Below are positions 29,808 through 39,578 of a stretch of 64,000 nt of DNA, one piece after another. The translations under genes and the position numbers were made by a program. This DNA comes from Rathayibacter sp. VKM Ac-2759 (lineage in GTDB: Bacteria > Actinomycetota > Actinomycetes > Actinomycetales > Microbacteriaceae), in assembly GCF_009834225.1 (NCBI RefSeq), contig NZ_CP047176.1:2418001-2482000 (forward strand), read 5' to 3'. Numbering within the stretch: position 1 is the stretch's first letter; every line of letters begins with the position of its first letter. The notes under the pieces are model-generated. The model was not told the DNA's origin. It saw only the letters and a program-made list of their open reading frames with translations, and did not search any database.

Positions 29808-31253
29808 TCAGCGTCGACGCATCCTGGCGACCGTGCTCCAGAGGAGGAGGACATCGGCCCTGTATGGACGGATCAGAGCGACGATCGCGAGCACGACTAG
29901 CAGGTCGAAGCCGCCGACCACGGCCAGCTGCGCGATCGCGTTCCACTCGGACACGAGAGCGAGCGCCGGTATCGACACGACGACGACGACAGTACCGAGC
30001 GCCAGAGGGCGGATCGCCTGGACAGCGAGCGTCCGCACGTCGATGTCCGCCTTCGGGACGGCGAAGAGCGTCAGGACGACCCAGTTGAGGATGAGACCGG
30101 CTGTACTCCCGATCGCCACTCCGACAGGGCCCCATACGACTCCGACGGCCATGAAGGCGACCATGAGCGAGCGGGACAGCACGCTGTACCGCAGCTGCAG
30201 CCCCGTCAGCGCCTTGGCCAGGAACACCCAGTAGTAGACGAATCCGAGCGCCTGGAAGACGCCGCCGACAGCGAGGATCCGAAAGATCACCTTCGACTGG
30301 TCCCAGCCGTCTCCGAGGGCGAGTTCTATCAGTGGATCGGCGAGCGCCGCCGCAGCGAAGAACACCCCTCCCATGACGTAGGCGAGCACCAGCTGTGCGC
30401 GCTGGACGTATCGCTCGAAGCCGGGATCGTCCTTCATCTTCGAGAGCACCGGGAAGGCGACTCGGGTCATCGGGGCGGCGATCTGCTGAAGAGGCATCCG
30501 GAAGATCTGGTACGCGCGGTCGTAGACGCCCAGCGCGCCGGCACCCCAGACGCGCCCGATCAGGACGCTGTCGGCGTTGCCGCTGATGTAGTTGACGAAC
30601 TGCACGCCGACGGTGTTGGCACCGAAGCTCAGGAACGAGCGCATTCCGGCCGTCTTCCTGGGTAGCCCGGGCAGCCAGCGCGCGCCGATGAGGAGGACGA
30701 GGAGGGTGACGAGAGCGATGAGCACCTGCTGCGCGACGAGCGCCCAGTAGCCCGCTCCCGCGAGAGCCAGCGCGACGGCCGCGGCCGAAGCGACCAGCTG
30801 GGCGGCGACGTCCGATGCTGCCAGCCACCTGAAGCGGAACTTCCTCGAGACCTCGGCTTTGAACTGCGCTGCGATCGAGTTCACGAGGAAGACGGACGCG
30901 AGGACCTGACATACGTGGACGAGCTCGTCACGCCCGTAGAAGGCGGCTATCGGGTGGGCGAGCAGGAACACCAGGCCACTCAGCACCACACCGAGCCCGA
31001 CGTTGATCCACAGCAGGTTGCTCCGCTGGACGTCAGACACGTCACTCGACTGGATCGACGCCATCGAGAGACCGAAGTCGCCGAGGAGCGTCGCGACACC
31101 GGCGATCGCGAGGACCATCGAGATCACGCCGTAGTCCTCGGGCGACAGGATGCGTGCGAGGACGGCGAGAGCAGCGAGCTGGAGAACGAAGCGCAGCCAT
31201 TGACCGCCAAGAGTCGTCGCAGCGCCGCGGGCGGCGTCGCCCGCGATCGTCAT
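29808..31253 (-). CDS. Polysaccharide flippase (Wzx/WzxC-like), module B
   Basis: 481 residues, with about 12-14 membrane helices over its length. The N terminus has GAATTLGGQWLRFVLQLAAL and VLARILSPEDYGVISMVLAI, a signature of the WzxC/RfbX exporter branch. FSLGMASIQ-like and NLLWINVGLGVVLSGLVFLL segments follow. It overlaps the upstream pyruvyl transferase gene by 4 bp. It is only distantly similar to the flippase at 12730, consistent with a second, separate export unit. Confidence 0.92.
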   Translation of the reverse strand: MTIAGDAARGAATTLGGQWLRFVLQLAALAVLARILSPEDYGVISMVLAIAGVATLLGDFGLSMASIQSSDVSDVQRSNLLWINVGLGVVLSGLVFLLAHPIAAFYGRDELVHVCQVLASVFLVNSIAAQFKAEVSRKFRFRWLAASDVAAQLVASAAAVALALAGAGYWALVAQQVLIALVTLLVLLIGARWLPGLPRKTAGMRSFLSFGANTVGVQFVNYISGNADSVLIGRVWGAGALGVYDRAYQIFRMPLQQIAAPMTRVAFPVLSKMKDDPGFERYVQRAQLVLAYVMGGVFFAAAALADPLIELALGDGWDQSKVIFRILAVGGVFQALGFVYYWVFLAKALTGLQLRYSVLSRSLMVAFMAVGVVWGPVGVAIGSTAGLILNWVVLTLFAVPKADIDVRTLAVQAIRPLALGTVVVVVSIPALALVSEWNAIAQLAVVGGFDLLVVLAIVALIRPYRADVLLLWSTVARMRRR

Positions 31254-32083
31254 CCGCGATCACCTCCGGTACCGCGCCACAGATCGCGCGGGAATGCGGC
31301 TAGCAGCGCGGACGCGTCCCACCGGATCGGCCGCTCGCCTCCGATCGCCACGGCTTCAGCGGCGGTCGCCGCCGGCGTGAAAGTCGTTCGACCGGAGCCC
31401 TCGTAGTAGTCGCGGTACTTGAAGTCCGGCTCGCTCGCGGACGCGACGAGTCGCGCGGGTATGCCCAAGGATTCGGCGATCACGATTGCATGAAGGGAGG
31501 AGCCGACCACCAGATCGCTGGCCGCGATCGCCCGGATGACCTCACGCACGGGCCGCGTCGGTTCGACGAGGCCGTCGGCGGCAGTGGGAGCACCCCCCTG
31601 CGAACGCATTCTCCGAAGGTCATTGAGATTCGGGATGATCGTCACGGTGCGATCCGCCGCGCCCGCGCGGAGCTCCTCGCGCGTCCAGAGCGTGCCGACG
31701 AGCAGCCCGGGATCGCCGTAGATCTCAGGTGCCGAGATTCCCAGATCACGCAGGAACGCCCTGGTGCGCGGTCCTCTCACTGCCCTGACGTCGAGGCCCT
31801 CGAAATCGAAACGATCCTGGAGGGACTTGCCGTTCGCTCCGATGCCCCAAACAGTGTCGCCGTCACGCGCCAGCTTCAGGATCGAGCCGACCGCGAGCAT
31901 CCTTCGGCTTCGGAGCGCGGCGGAAGGATCGATTCCCTCGAGCTCGAGAATGCGCGAGACGATGATCGGGCCGAGTAGATCGCCGAAATTGTTCACGCGA
32001 CGCCGCAGAGGCAGGCATCTCGCCCATGGTGATTCGGCGACCGGTCGCCAGGGATTCCAGTGAACGACTTCGATCTTCGGCAC
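31250..32083 (-). CDS. Polysaccharide pyruvyl transferase family protein (second copy)
   Basis: 277 residues from a GTG at 32083 (MPKIEVVHWNPWRPVAESPW). Family features are RVNNFGDLLGPIIVSRILEL, MLAVGSILKLARDGDTVWGI, VRAVRGPRTRAFLRDLG, EIYGDPGLLVG and SDLVVGSSLHAIVIAESLGI. It is closer to GumL/ExoV-like proteins than to the copy at 28727, so the two probably modify different positions. Its stop overlaps the flippase start (ATGA), making a PVT-Wzx pair. Confidence 0.9.
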   Translation of the reverse strand: MPKIEVVHWNPWRPVAESPWARCLPLRRRVNNFGDLLGPIIVSRILELEGIDPSAALRSRRMLAVGSILKLARDGDTVWGIGANGKSLQDRFDFEGLDVRAVRGPRTRAFLRDLGISAPEIYGDPGLLVGTLWTREELRAGAADRTVTIIPNLNDLRRMRSQGGAPTAADGLVEPTRPVREVIRAIAASDLVVGSSLHAIVIAESLGIPARLVASASEPDFKYRDYYEGSGRTTFTPAATAAEAVAIGGERPIRWDASALLAAFPRDLWRGTGGDRG

Positions 32084-32110
32084 GGAAAGCTGATCTCCTC
32101 GGGCTCTGCT

Positions 32111-33670
32111 ATGCAGGTAACAGCGGGCAGACCTATACTAACCGGCAGCGAGACCTCTCTTTCGCCTCCTACGAGCAGGCGGATCACCGGCCCTACCTCA
32201 GTCTTCGGAGAAGATCCCATCTCGAACAATCGATCAGTCGCGACACCCCCGAACGGGCGGTACCGAACTCGTCCTTCCGCTGCTGAGAGGTTGGCGGAAA
32301 CGCGTCACGCCCGGCGACCTTTCCTCGTCGGCACGCTTGTCGGGACTGCCGCGGGCGTCGTCGGTGTCCAGATCAATGCCCTCGGTCCCTTCCAAGGGCT
32401 CAGCATCGTCTTCGTCGCGCTCGCGCTTCTGGCCGCAATGAGCTGGACAGACAGATTCCGCCTCTCGAAGATCCGGCTGAGCCCGATGGACTACTCGTTC
32501 GTCGCGCTTCTCGTGGTCTGGGCGCTCATCGAGCTCATCAATGCATCGGAATTACGGCATAGTCCTTTCCTCGGTGTTCTCATCACGGTCGGTATCTCTT
32601 ATCTTGCATCGATACCGGTGCGAATGGTCGTTCGCGGACCCTCTGATCTCTCTCCTTTTCTTCGAGGATTCGCACTTCCTGGAGTCGCTGTCTCGATCAT
32701 TGCCGTGGCGCAGCTGCTGCGAGTGCCGGGAGTCAATGCGATCCTTGTGCAGTACACGAACTCGGCCGGTCTCGCCGAAAGGCTCACAAGCGGCTGGGAT
32801 ATCCGCGGCACCTCCACCATCGGCCACTGGACAGCCCTCGGCGGCTACCTTGCCTGCGTGATCGCAGCGACTTGCGTCGACCTCATCATCAGCCGGAACG
32901 GCCCGCGGCTCGCGGCGTGGCCGGTGGTGGTGCTGGCGATCCTCTTCGCGGGATCGATCACCACCCTGACGTTCGCAGTCGTGGGTACGTCGGCGGTGAT
33001 CATCGCGCTGACAGCCCTCCGCCTCAAGATCCGCCCGGTGCTTGTGATCTCCAGCCTCGGTGTCGCCTTCGCAGGCTGGACGTTCTTCGGGCAGAGCATC
33101 GCAGACCGGCTGGAGCAGCAGTCCGGGCAGTCGCCCTACGTCATCGCGCAGTACGCCTGGCTGCCCCAGACGATCGGCTACCGCGTCAACATCTGGGTCA
33201 CCGAGACTCTGCCCGCCATCGATGAACGACTGCTGACGGGCTGGGGGGCTCAGGTCTACTCGGCGGCACTCAAGAACTGGCCGGTCAGCCCGCAGTCCCT
33301 GGTCTGGGTCTCTCCTGAGTCTGAATGGATGCGGACCCTCGTCGCGAGCGGCGTCGTCGGGCTCTTCGTCGAGATCGTGCTGCTCGTCGCTGCCTTCGCC
33401 GCACTCCGTCGGTCCCGTCGTGCGCTCGGAGCCGCTGCCGTCGCGCCGATCATGGTCCTCCTTGTCTGCCTCCTCCTCATCTCCTCCATCCACAGCCACC
33501 TCTCCAACCCTGGAGTCCCCCTTGCCTTGTGGCCGCTAGTCTTCGCCGTCGCCACCGCTGCAGCCAGGGCACGACCGGACCAGGTCGTGGCAGAATCGCG
33601 CGCACCGGCCGAGGCGACGACACCACGAGATCCGCGCCTCAGGCGGCTCGCTCCTCGCTCACCTCGCTAG
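32111..33670 (+). CDS. O-antigen ligase/polymerase-like membrane protein (Wzy), module B
   Basis: About 519 residues from the ATG at 32111. The frame extends to a GTG at 32060, but that would overlap the divergent gene, and neither start has a good ribosome-binding site. About 70 hydrophilic residues come first, then around ten membrane helices. The central loop DIRGTSTIGHWTALGGYLAC has the His-containing position of Wzy/WaaL proteins, and WGAQVYSAALKNWPVSPQSL forms a large external loop. A Pro/Arg-rich tail ends the protein. TATACT at 32134-32139 resembles a -10 box, which would favour a still later start. Confidence 0.78.
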   Translation: MQVTAGRPILTGSETSLSPPTSRRITGPTSVFGEDPISNNRSVATPPNGRYRTRPSAAERLAETRHARRPFLVGTLVGTAAGVVGVQINALGPFQGLSIVFVALALLAAMSWTDRFRLSKIRLSPMDYSFVALLVVWALIELINASELRHSPFLGVLITVGISYLASIPVRMVVRGPSDLSPFLRGFALPGVAVSIIAVAQLLRVPGVNAILVQYTNSAGLAERLTSGWDIRGTSTIGHWTALGGYLACVIAATCVDLIISRNGPRLAAWPVVVLAILFAGSITTLTFAVVGTSAVIIALTALRLKIRPVLVISSLGVAFAGWTFFGQSIADRLEQQSGQSPYVIAQYAWLPQTIGYRVNIWVTETLPAIDERLLTGWGAQVYSAALKNWPVSPQSLVWVSPESEWMRTLVASGVVGLFVEIVLLVAAFAALRRSRRALGAAAVAPIMVLLVCLLLISSIHSHLSNPGVPLALWPLVFAVATAAARARPDQVVAESRAPAEATTPRDPRLRRLAPRSPR

Positions 33671-33782
33671 GGCTCGACGAAGCATCTCCCCGGGCACCCT
33701 GCAGAGGCGGTCATCCGCGCCGCGGAACAGCGTCTCACCGCTCGCGGCGCGTCCTCGTCGATGCGTGCATCGGCCGCAGCCT

Positions 33783-35960
33783 TCACGCCACCTCGCGCCA
33801 TGCGGCGCCGTCCCAGAACAGCAGCAGCTGGCTGCCAGGATCGAGCGCGAGATCGAGGCCTGCAGTCAGAACGGTTCCACCCGCCGGACCGTGCCGCACG
33901 GTCACCGGGCGCGCCCCGGAGTGCAGGAAGTGCAGACGCTGCCCGAAGATCGTCGAGCTCGGCAGCGCAGCCATCGTCAAGGTGTTGGTCGACGTCAGGC
34001 GCACCATGATGACAGGATCGGGCGAGAGTGCGAGCCTCTGCTGCACCGCGAGGACCTCGTTGTTCCCCCAGGTGTACACGGCGGAGGAGGCGATCTCCGT
34101 GCTTCCGTCTGCCGGAACGTCGCACCGCCACTCGACGGCGGACCCCGCAGCGAGATTCTCTCCCGGCATGTAGCGGAAGGGATAGGTGAAGCGGACGTTC
34201 CTCGCACGGATGAGATGGTTCGAGCCGCTGAAGGCGGCCCAGGTCCGTACGACCACATCCGGCGTGCTGCGGACCTCGAGACCGTCGATCTCGGTTCGCT
34301 GGAGACCGGGAACAGCGCCCGCGGTCGACCCGGAGGCGATGGGACGCGGCGTCCCCGCGGTGTTCCCCTCGAAGTCGAGGATGGTGTCGCGGATCCGTAC
34401 CAAGCTGTTCTCGGCATAGATCCCGTGGTAGTCGCCCGTCCCGGGGTTCGACTCGCCGGCACGGAACAACCCGCCCGCGAGGACGACAGAGGCGTTGTAG
34501 CTCACCAGCAGGGCACCCGAGCGCTCGGCGTAGACGTCGGAGACCGCGACTGTCGGCGCGGGGTCGTAAACCCCGGCGGTCGGATGGCCAACGGGCCGCC
34601 TCACCACTCTTACGGCGGCTCCTCGAGCGTCGAAGACCCGGAGGCCGTTGATCTGGTGCGAGCGCGAGTCGCCACCCTTGACCTCATCCTGGACGATGAC
34701 GCCGTTCTCCACGAAGCGCGCGGTGCAGTCGACGACCCTGTGGCCGATGCCTCGCAACTGGAACCCGGACTGGCCCTGGCTGCCCTGCCCTATCCCCGAG
34801 GTGGCGTTGCAGGCAACGAAGGTGACCCCTTCAGAGCAGTGGTGAGTGTCGAAGGCGCTGGAGGTCGTCATGAGAGCGTTGACGCCCGACACCACCGTTC
34901 CGAAGGTGCGCCCGTACCCCGAGATCTCGCTGTTCGCCGCCACACGATTCGTGTCGTCCGAATAGGCGTGCCTGACATGGGAGTACACCCCCCTCTCGAC
35001 CTGACCGAAACTGCTGCCGACATCCGAGACGCCGTATCCGAGGATCGACGCTCCCGCATCGTCCGTCGCGAAACGCACGATCGCGTCCTCGACGAGGTAG
35101 CCGTAGCAGGAGGAGAAGCGGAAGACCGGTCCGGAAGCGCGCGGCACCGTGACGGAGCGCAGCTGCGGGTACTTGAGTCGCGAGAAGTAGACCAGCGGGT
35201 TGTTCGACGCCGCGGCGCGGGCAGCTGCGACCTGCAGGGTTCCCCCTTCGATCGAGAAGGTCTGATCGCTGATCGCGGCGGCGCGGATGTTGGTGCTGTA
35301 CCGCTCGCGCAGAGGTCCGCCGAGGACCACGGTCGAACCGTTCGACGAACGGACCACCGCGAACTCCCCAAGTCGCGACTCGACGTTCCCATCGCCGGGA
35401 CGCCGCTCGGGGATGGCGTCGTCCGACACGATCTTGATGACGGTCCCGGCCGCCCACCCCGGGGCGCCGCTCACCGCGAGCTGGGAGACGGAGGACGCAC
35501 CGGACGGGGAGACGCGCGTGACAGCGTCGACTCCGAAGATTGCGCCGTAGGTGCCCGACACCGAGAAGATGGGGGCCGACGTCGTGGCGATGAGAGTCGC
35601 ACCCCAGGCGCTCACCCTCATCGACTTGGTCAGACGGGGGTAGAGCGCGGTACCGACCAGATAGGTACCGGTCGGGATGACGAGCACTCCGCCCTCCGGC
35701 GTCGCGTTGATCGCCAGCTGCAGGCCGGCACTCGAATCCGCGGCCCCCGTGGCGTCGATGCCCGCGAACCGGGCGGCGGAGGCGACGATGGCGACCCGGT
35801 CCATCTCTCCTTGCGAGATGGTGACCGCCGCCTCGGCCTCGGGTGCGGCGGCGACGGTCACTCCTCCAGCGAGGCCGACCGCTCCGAAAGAGAGAATGCT
35901 CCGCCGCCCGACATTCCGGAGCCGGTCCGGAGTGGTGGCGTCGATCTCTGCGTGCGACAT
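33783..35960 (-). CDS. Tat-exported right-handed beta-helix protein
   Basis: 725 residues from the ATG at 35960. A twin-arginine signal RNVGRRSILSFGAVGLAGGV (Arg19-Arg20) ends with an AEA site near residue 44. The region after it, GIDATGAADSSAGLQLAINA, is the usual opening of pectate-lyase-superfamily (Pectate_lyase_3) parallel beta-helices. Many short repeats follow (for example GYGVSDVGSSFGQVERGVYS). The last 150 residues form a separate beta-rich domain ending LFWDGAAWREVA, as in some phage or capsule-binding proteins. It may cleave, bind or remodel the local polysaccharide. No catalytic residues can be assigned. Confidence 0.8.
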   Translation of the reverse strand: MSHAEIDATTPDRLRNVGRRSILSFGAVGLAGGVTVAAAPEAEAAVTISQGEMDRVAIVASAARFAGIDATGAADSSAGLQLAINATPEGGVLVIPTGTYLVGTALYPRLTKSMRVSAWGATLIATTSAPIFSVSGTYGAIFGVDAVTRVSPSGASSVSQLAVSGAPGWAAGTVIKIVSDDAIPERRPGDGNVESRLGEFAVVRSSNGSTVVLGGPLRERYSTNIRAAAISDQTFSIEGGTLQVAAARAAASNNPLVYFSRLKYPQLRSVTVPRASGPVFRFSSCYGYLVEDAIVRFATDDAGASILGYGVSDVGSSFGQVERGVYSHVRHAYSDDTNRVAANSEISGYGRTFGTVVSGVNALMTTSSAFDTHHCSEGVTFVACNATSGIGQGSQGQSGFQLRGIGHRVVDCTARFVENGVIVQDEVKGGDSRSHQINGLRVFDARGAAVRVVRRPVGHPTAGVYDPAPTVAVSDVYAERSGALLVSYNASVVLAGGLFRAGESNPGTGDYHGIYAENSLVRIRDTILDFEGNTAGTPRPIASGSTAGAVPGLQRTEIDGLEVRSTPDVVVRTWAAFSGSNHLIRARNVRFTYPFRYMPGENLAAGSAVEWRCDVPADGSTEIASSAVYTWGNNEVLAVQQRLALSPDPVIMVRLTSTNTLTMAALPSSTIFGQRLHFLHSGARPVTVRHGPAGGTVLTAGLDLALDPGSQLLLFWDGAAWREVA

Positions 35961-36123
35961 AGGCAGGTCATCCCCTCGCCTGGGAGCGCCGAGAGTGGCA
36001 GCTCCATGGCTCACCCGATTCTCGGGTCGTCGGCGGTCCCTATGAACCGAGTGAGCATTCTTTCCCCGTCTGTGGCACCCGGCTGCGGGGCACAGTCGGC
36101 GAAGGCGTGACGGAGGATGCTCG

Positions 36124-37437
36124 TCACCGCGACAGGTGCTGCTCGATCACTGTGCTCTGCGAGCGGGCGTCGTCGATCTCCTCGCCGTCGCCGCAGTAGG
36201 CCATCAACCAACCACAGGACGCTTTGCGCGTCGATCCGAAGTACGTCACGTCCATCCCGTAGCTGTCGGCGAGAGTGTAGAACCGGGCGCCGACCGCATT
36301 CCACGACTGAGGATCGCCAGGGGCCACGTCAAGACTTTCGTCACTCGGCCACCCCACCTCGCCCACAGAGCACCGCACGCCGAACGTCGTGCACCAGTCT
36401 CCGAAGCCCCGGAGTGCCGCGAGGAACGCCGATCCGGACGTCGGCCCTGCATCATCGGCGCCGCGAAGCGCAGTGCCTGTTCCACCCGGGTAGAAGTGCT
36501 GGGAGTAGACGATACGGTCGAGCGGGTCGTTGATCCAGGGACCGTCTGGTGCGATCTGCGGCAGGCCGCCGGTCGCCGCCTCCTTCATGCCTTCCACCCA
36601 GAGGGTGTGCATGTCGCCGTTCTCCCTGATAGCTCTGACGACGGCTCGGATGTACGTCTTGTAGGTCGGGGCGCTCACCATGGACAAGCGCACTTCGTTG
36701 AAGAGGTCGTAGGCTGCGATGTCCTCATCCGTCTTGAACTCGTCCGACAGCAGCCGCCAGACCCTCTGAGCCTGCTCGATCGAGATTCCCGCTCCGAACC
36801 AGACGGTTCCCGGCGGGAACTCGCCCTGACTAGCGGGGTAGGTGCCGTTGTTGTGCAGGTCGAGGACGACCCTCATTCCTGCAGCACCGATGGAAGCGAT
36901 CTCCGACCGGAGCACTCCCACCGCCGTCGGGTCGAGCCCTCGGGACAGCGCATCATCCGTGGACTCACCGGGCGCCTTCGGCTGCAGGAAGCTCCAGGGC
37001 ACCGCGAGCCGCACGAGCTGCACTCCGCGTTCGGCGAGGAACTCGTAGCTCGAGGCAGGATTGAGCGCCGTGCAGTCGACGCCGAGTGACACGCGCGACT
37101 GCAGGTCGAAGACGTTGACGCCCCGGAGGTAGCTCTTGCCGTCGAGGTAGTCGATGTCGGCGGGAGGGACAGCGCTCGTCGGCGTCGTCGGTGAACCCGG
37201 GATGCTCCCCGGAGTGGCCTGTGCCGACGGAGGGTCCACTGTCGGACACGGATTCGAGGTATCGCCGTCCCGGTCGCCGAGGTCGAGCAGGACGATCGCT
37301 GCGGTGACAAGGACTGCGACGACGAGTGCCGCGACCGCCCTCGGCACACGCCGCCTCGGTTCCACGGTCGAGTCGTGGTGCTCGCGTTCGATGATGTGAG
37401 CCTCCCGCATCAGAACGGCACCGTGTCGCTTCCGCAC
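36124..37437 (-). CDS. Membrane-anchored glycoside hydrolase family 5 (cellulase-like)
   Basis: 437 residues from a GTG at 37437 (an ATG nine codons later is also possible). A cytosolic basic segment and one membrane helix (AVAALVVAVLVTAAIVLLDL, about 34-53) are followed by a Thr/Pro linker. The GH5 barrel shows MRVVLDLHNNG, DLFNEV with the acid/base Glu248, SQHFYPGG and CSVGEVGWP with the nucleophile Glu360. It probably trims a beta-linked glycan at the cell surface. Export is by signal anchor, with no cleavage site visible. It lies 80 bp from prmC at the edge of the inserted locus. Confidence 0.88.
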   Translation of the reverse strand: MRKRHGAVLMREAHIIEREHHDSTVEPRRRVPRAVAALVVAVLVTAAIVLLDLGDRDGDTSNPCPTVDPPSAQATPGSIPGSPTTPTSAVPPADIDYLDGKSYLRGVNVFDLQSRVSLGVDCTALNPASSYEFLAERGVQLVRLAVPWSFLQPKAPGESTDDALSRGLDPTAVGVLRSEIASIGAAGMRVVLDLHNNGTYPASQGEFPPGTVWFGAGISIEQAQRVWRLLSDEFKTDEDIAAYDLFNEVRLSMVSAPTYKTYIRAVVRAIRENGDMHTLWVEGMKEAATGGLPQIAPDGPWINDPLDRIVYSQHFYPGGTGTALRGADDAGPTSGSAFLAALRGFGDWCTTFGVRCSVGEVGWPSDESLDVAPGDPQSWNAVGARFYTLADSYGMDVTYFGSTRKASCGWLMAYCGDGEEIDDARSQSTVIEQHLSR

Positions 37438-37517
37438 GTCTACGGAGTCGACGACACGCTAGCACCGGGAATCGGCAGTTCCGCCTGCCACCGGCGCCGA
37501 TCGAGAGACGAGAGTCC

Positions 37518-38393
37518 TCAGCGCACCGCCACCGTCGACCGATCGCGCCCGGTCAGGTCGCGCTGCGTCGTCGCCCCGCGCCAGCCGTCCGTCGTGAGCA
37601 GGGCGCGGATCTCCGCGCCCTGCAGCTCGCCGTGCTCGATCACGAGCACTCCCCCGGGCCGCAGCAGACGCCGGGCCGTCATCGAGAGCGAGCGGACGAT
37701 CTCGAGGCCGTCCTCGCCTCCGTACAGCGCCGACGGCGGATCGTACAGCCGCACCTCCGGATCGCGCGGCACAGCGGCCGCGGGAATGTAGGGCGGATTC
37801 GACACGACGACCGAGACGGTGCCGTCGAGCTCGGGCAGCGCGCGGGCGATGTCGTCGAAGACGATCCGCGCGTTCTCCAGCGCGAGCCGGTCGCGGTTGC
37901 CGCGGGCCCAGATGAACGCCTCGACGGCGTTCTCGACGCCGATGACGCGGGCGTGCGGCACCTCGTGCGCGAGCGACAGCGCGATGGCACCGCTGCCGGT
38001 GCCGAGGTCGACCGCGATCGGCGACGGATCCACGACGGCACGGAGCGCGTCGATCGCGATCTGAGCGACGCCCTCGGTCTCGGGGCGCGGCACGAACACC
38101 CCGGGGCCGACCGCCAGCTCGAGCGATCGGAACGGCGCGACACCGGTGATGTGCTGGAGCGGCTCGCGGCTCGCGCGGCGCTCGACGAGGCGGTCGAACG
38201 AGGCGGCAGCGGGCTCCTCGAGACGGAGCCCGGTGATCAGGCGCGCCTGCAGCTCGCCCCGTCCGAGCCCGAGGAGGTGCCCCAGCAGCAGCTCGGCATC
38301 GACCTCGGGCGTCGGGACGAAGGCCCTGGCGAGCCGGCCCGTCGCGTCGGCGAGCAGTGCGCGGGCATCGAGGTCGTTCGTCACGGTGATCAC
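37518..38393 (-). CDS. prmC: Peptide chain release factor N5-glutamine methyltransferase
   Basis: Methylates the GGQ glutamine of release factors. 291 residues from a GTG at 38393 that overlaps the prfA stop (GTGA). Motifs are [19 protein letters not shown] for S-adenosylmethionine, [10 protein letters not shown] (the catalytic NPPY) and [18 protein letters not shown]. The N-terminal helical domain begins [17 protein letters not shown]. The frame runs on upstream antisense to nothing useful and is not part of the gene. In most actinobacteria sua5 follows here; in this genome the GH5 gene does. Confidence 0.95.
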   Translation of the reverse strand: MITVTNDLDARALLADATGRLARAFVPTPEVDAELLLGHLLGLGRGELQARLITGLRLEEPAAASFDRLVERRASREPLQHITGVAPFRSLELAVGPGVFVPRPETEGVAQIAIDALRAVVDPSPIAVDLGTGSGAIALSLAHEVPHARVIGVENAVEAFIWARGNRDRLALENARIVFDDIARALPELDGTVSVVVSNPPYIPAAAVPRDPEVRLYDPPSALYGGEDGLEIVRSLSMTARRLLRPGGVLVIEHGELQGAEIRALLTTDGWRGATTQRDLTGRDRSTVAVR

Positions 38394-39472
38394 GCCTCGT
38401 CGCCGCCGATGTCGGCGAGCCGCGCCTCTTCGTCGAACTGGATCGCGCTCTCGATCACCGGATCGAGCGCACCGTTCATCACGCCGTCGAGGTTGTAGGC
38501 CTTGTAGCCCGTGCGGTGGTCGGCGATCCGGTTCTCGGGGAAGTTGTAGGTGCGGATGCGCTCGGAGCGGTCCATCGTGCGGATCTGCGTCTTGCGCGCG
38601 TCGGAGGCGGCCGCGGCGATCTCCTCCTGCTGACGCGCGAGGATCCGGGCGCGCAGCACGCGCATCCCCGCCTCGCGGTTCTGCAGCTGGCTCTTCTCGT
38701 TCTGCATCGACACGACGATCCCGGTCGGCAGGTGGGTGATCCGGACCGCGGAGTCGGTCGTGTTGACCGACTGGCCGCCAGGGCCGGAGGAGCGGTAGAC
38801 GTCGATCTTGAGGTCGTTCTGGTTGATCGCGACCTCCTCGGGCGCGTCGACCTCGGGGAACACCAGCACGCCGGTGGTCGACGTGTGGATGCGGCCCTGC
38901 GACTCCGTCACGGGGACCCGCTGCACGCGGTGCACACCGCCCTCGTACTTCAGGTGCGCCCAGACGCCCTGCGACGGGTCGGTCGCGTTGCTCTTGATCG
39001 CCACCTGCACGTTCTTGTAGCCGCCCAGGTCGGACTCGTCGCGATCGAGGATCTCGGTCTTCCAGCCCTTCGCCTCGGCGTAGTGCAGGTACATGCGGAG
39101 GAGGTCGGCGGCGAACAGCGCGCTCTCGGCCCCGCCCTCGCCGCCCTTGATCTCCATGATCACGTCGCGGCCGTCGTCCGGGTCGCGCGGGATGAGCAGG
39201 CGGCGCAGCTTCTCCTGCGCGACGCGCAGCGACTCCTCGAGCGCCGGCACCTCCTCGGCGAAGGCGTCGTCCTCGCGGGCGAGCTCGCGGGCGGCGTCGA
39301 GGTCCTCCCCCGCCTCGATCCACGCCGCGTGCGCGGCCTTGATCTGGCTCAGCTCGGCGTAGCGGCGGTTGACCTTCTTGGCGCGCGCGGCATCGGCGTG
39401 GAGCGCCGGGTCGGACAGCTGCGTCTGCAGGTCCTCGTGCTCGGCGAAGAGGACGCTGACGGATTCGAACAT
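38390..39472 (-). CDS. prfA: Peptide chain release factor 1
   Basis: Reads UAA and UAG stop codons, 360 residues. The stop-recognition tripeptide is PVT (187-189) in [14 protein letters not shown]. The catalytic GGQ is at 232-234 in [18 protein letters not shown]. The start [20 protein letters not shown] is typical. It sits about 106 bp downstream of rho, with a terminator between them and without the rpmE gene often found there, and is coupled to prmC, its modifying enzyme. Confidence 0.97.
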   Translation of the reverse strand: MFESVSVLFAEHEDLQTQLSDPALHADAARAKKVNRRYAELSQIKAAHAAWIEAGEDLDAARELAREDDAFAEEVPALEESLRVAQEKLRRLLIPRDPDDGRDVIMEIKGGEGGAESALFAADLLRMYLHYAEAKGWKTEILDRDESDLGGYKNVQVAIKSNATDPSQGVWAHLKYEGGVHRVQRVPVTESQGRIHTSTTGVLVFPEVDAPEEVAINQNDLKIDVYRSSGPGGQSVNTTDSAVRITHLPTGIVVSMQNEKSQLQNREAGMRVLRARILARQQEEIAAAASDARKTQIRTMDRSERIRTYNFPENRIADHRTGYKAYNLDGVMNGALDPVIESAIQFDEEARLADIGGDEA

Positions 39473-39528
39473 GGGGTGGCCTGGCTTCCGGGGTAGTGGA
39501 GGTGGGGCTCGACTGCCCCGGGGACGCG

Positions 39529-39567
39529 AAAACGCCCGCGGTCACCCCTCGTGAGGGGCGACCGCGG
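39529..39567 (-). terminator. Rho-gene intrinsic terminator
   Basis: CCGCGGTC and GACCGCGG arms with inner CCCC/GGGG pairs form a long GC stem starting 12 bp after the rho stop codon. On the minus strand it is followed by GCGTTTTCGCG, giving a short T run. This should end rho transcription before prfA. Confidence 0.8.
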
Positions 39568-39578
39568 ACGTCGAGGCG

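Noticed and set aside
37518-39545. A single 675-residue frame covering prmC and the region of prfA
   Set aside because: Only the part after the GTG at 38393 matches a protein family (PrmC); the rest is another frame of prfA.
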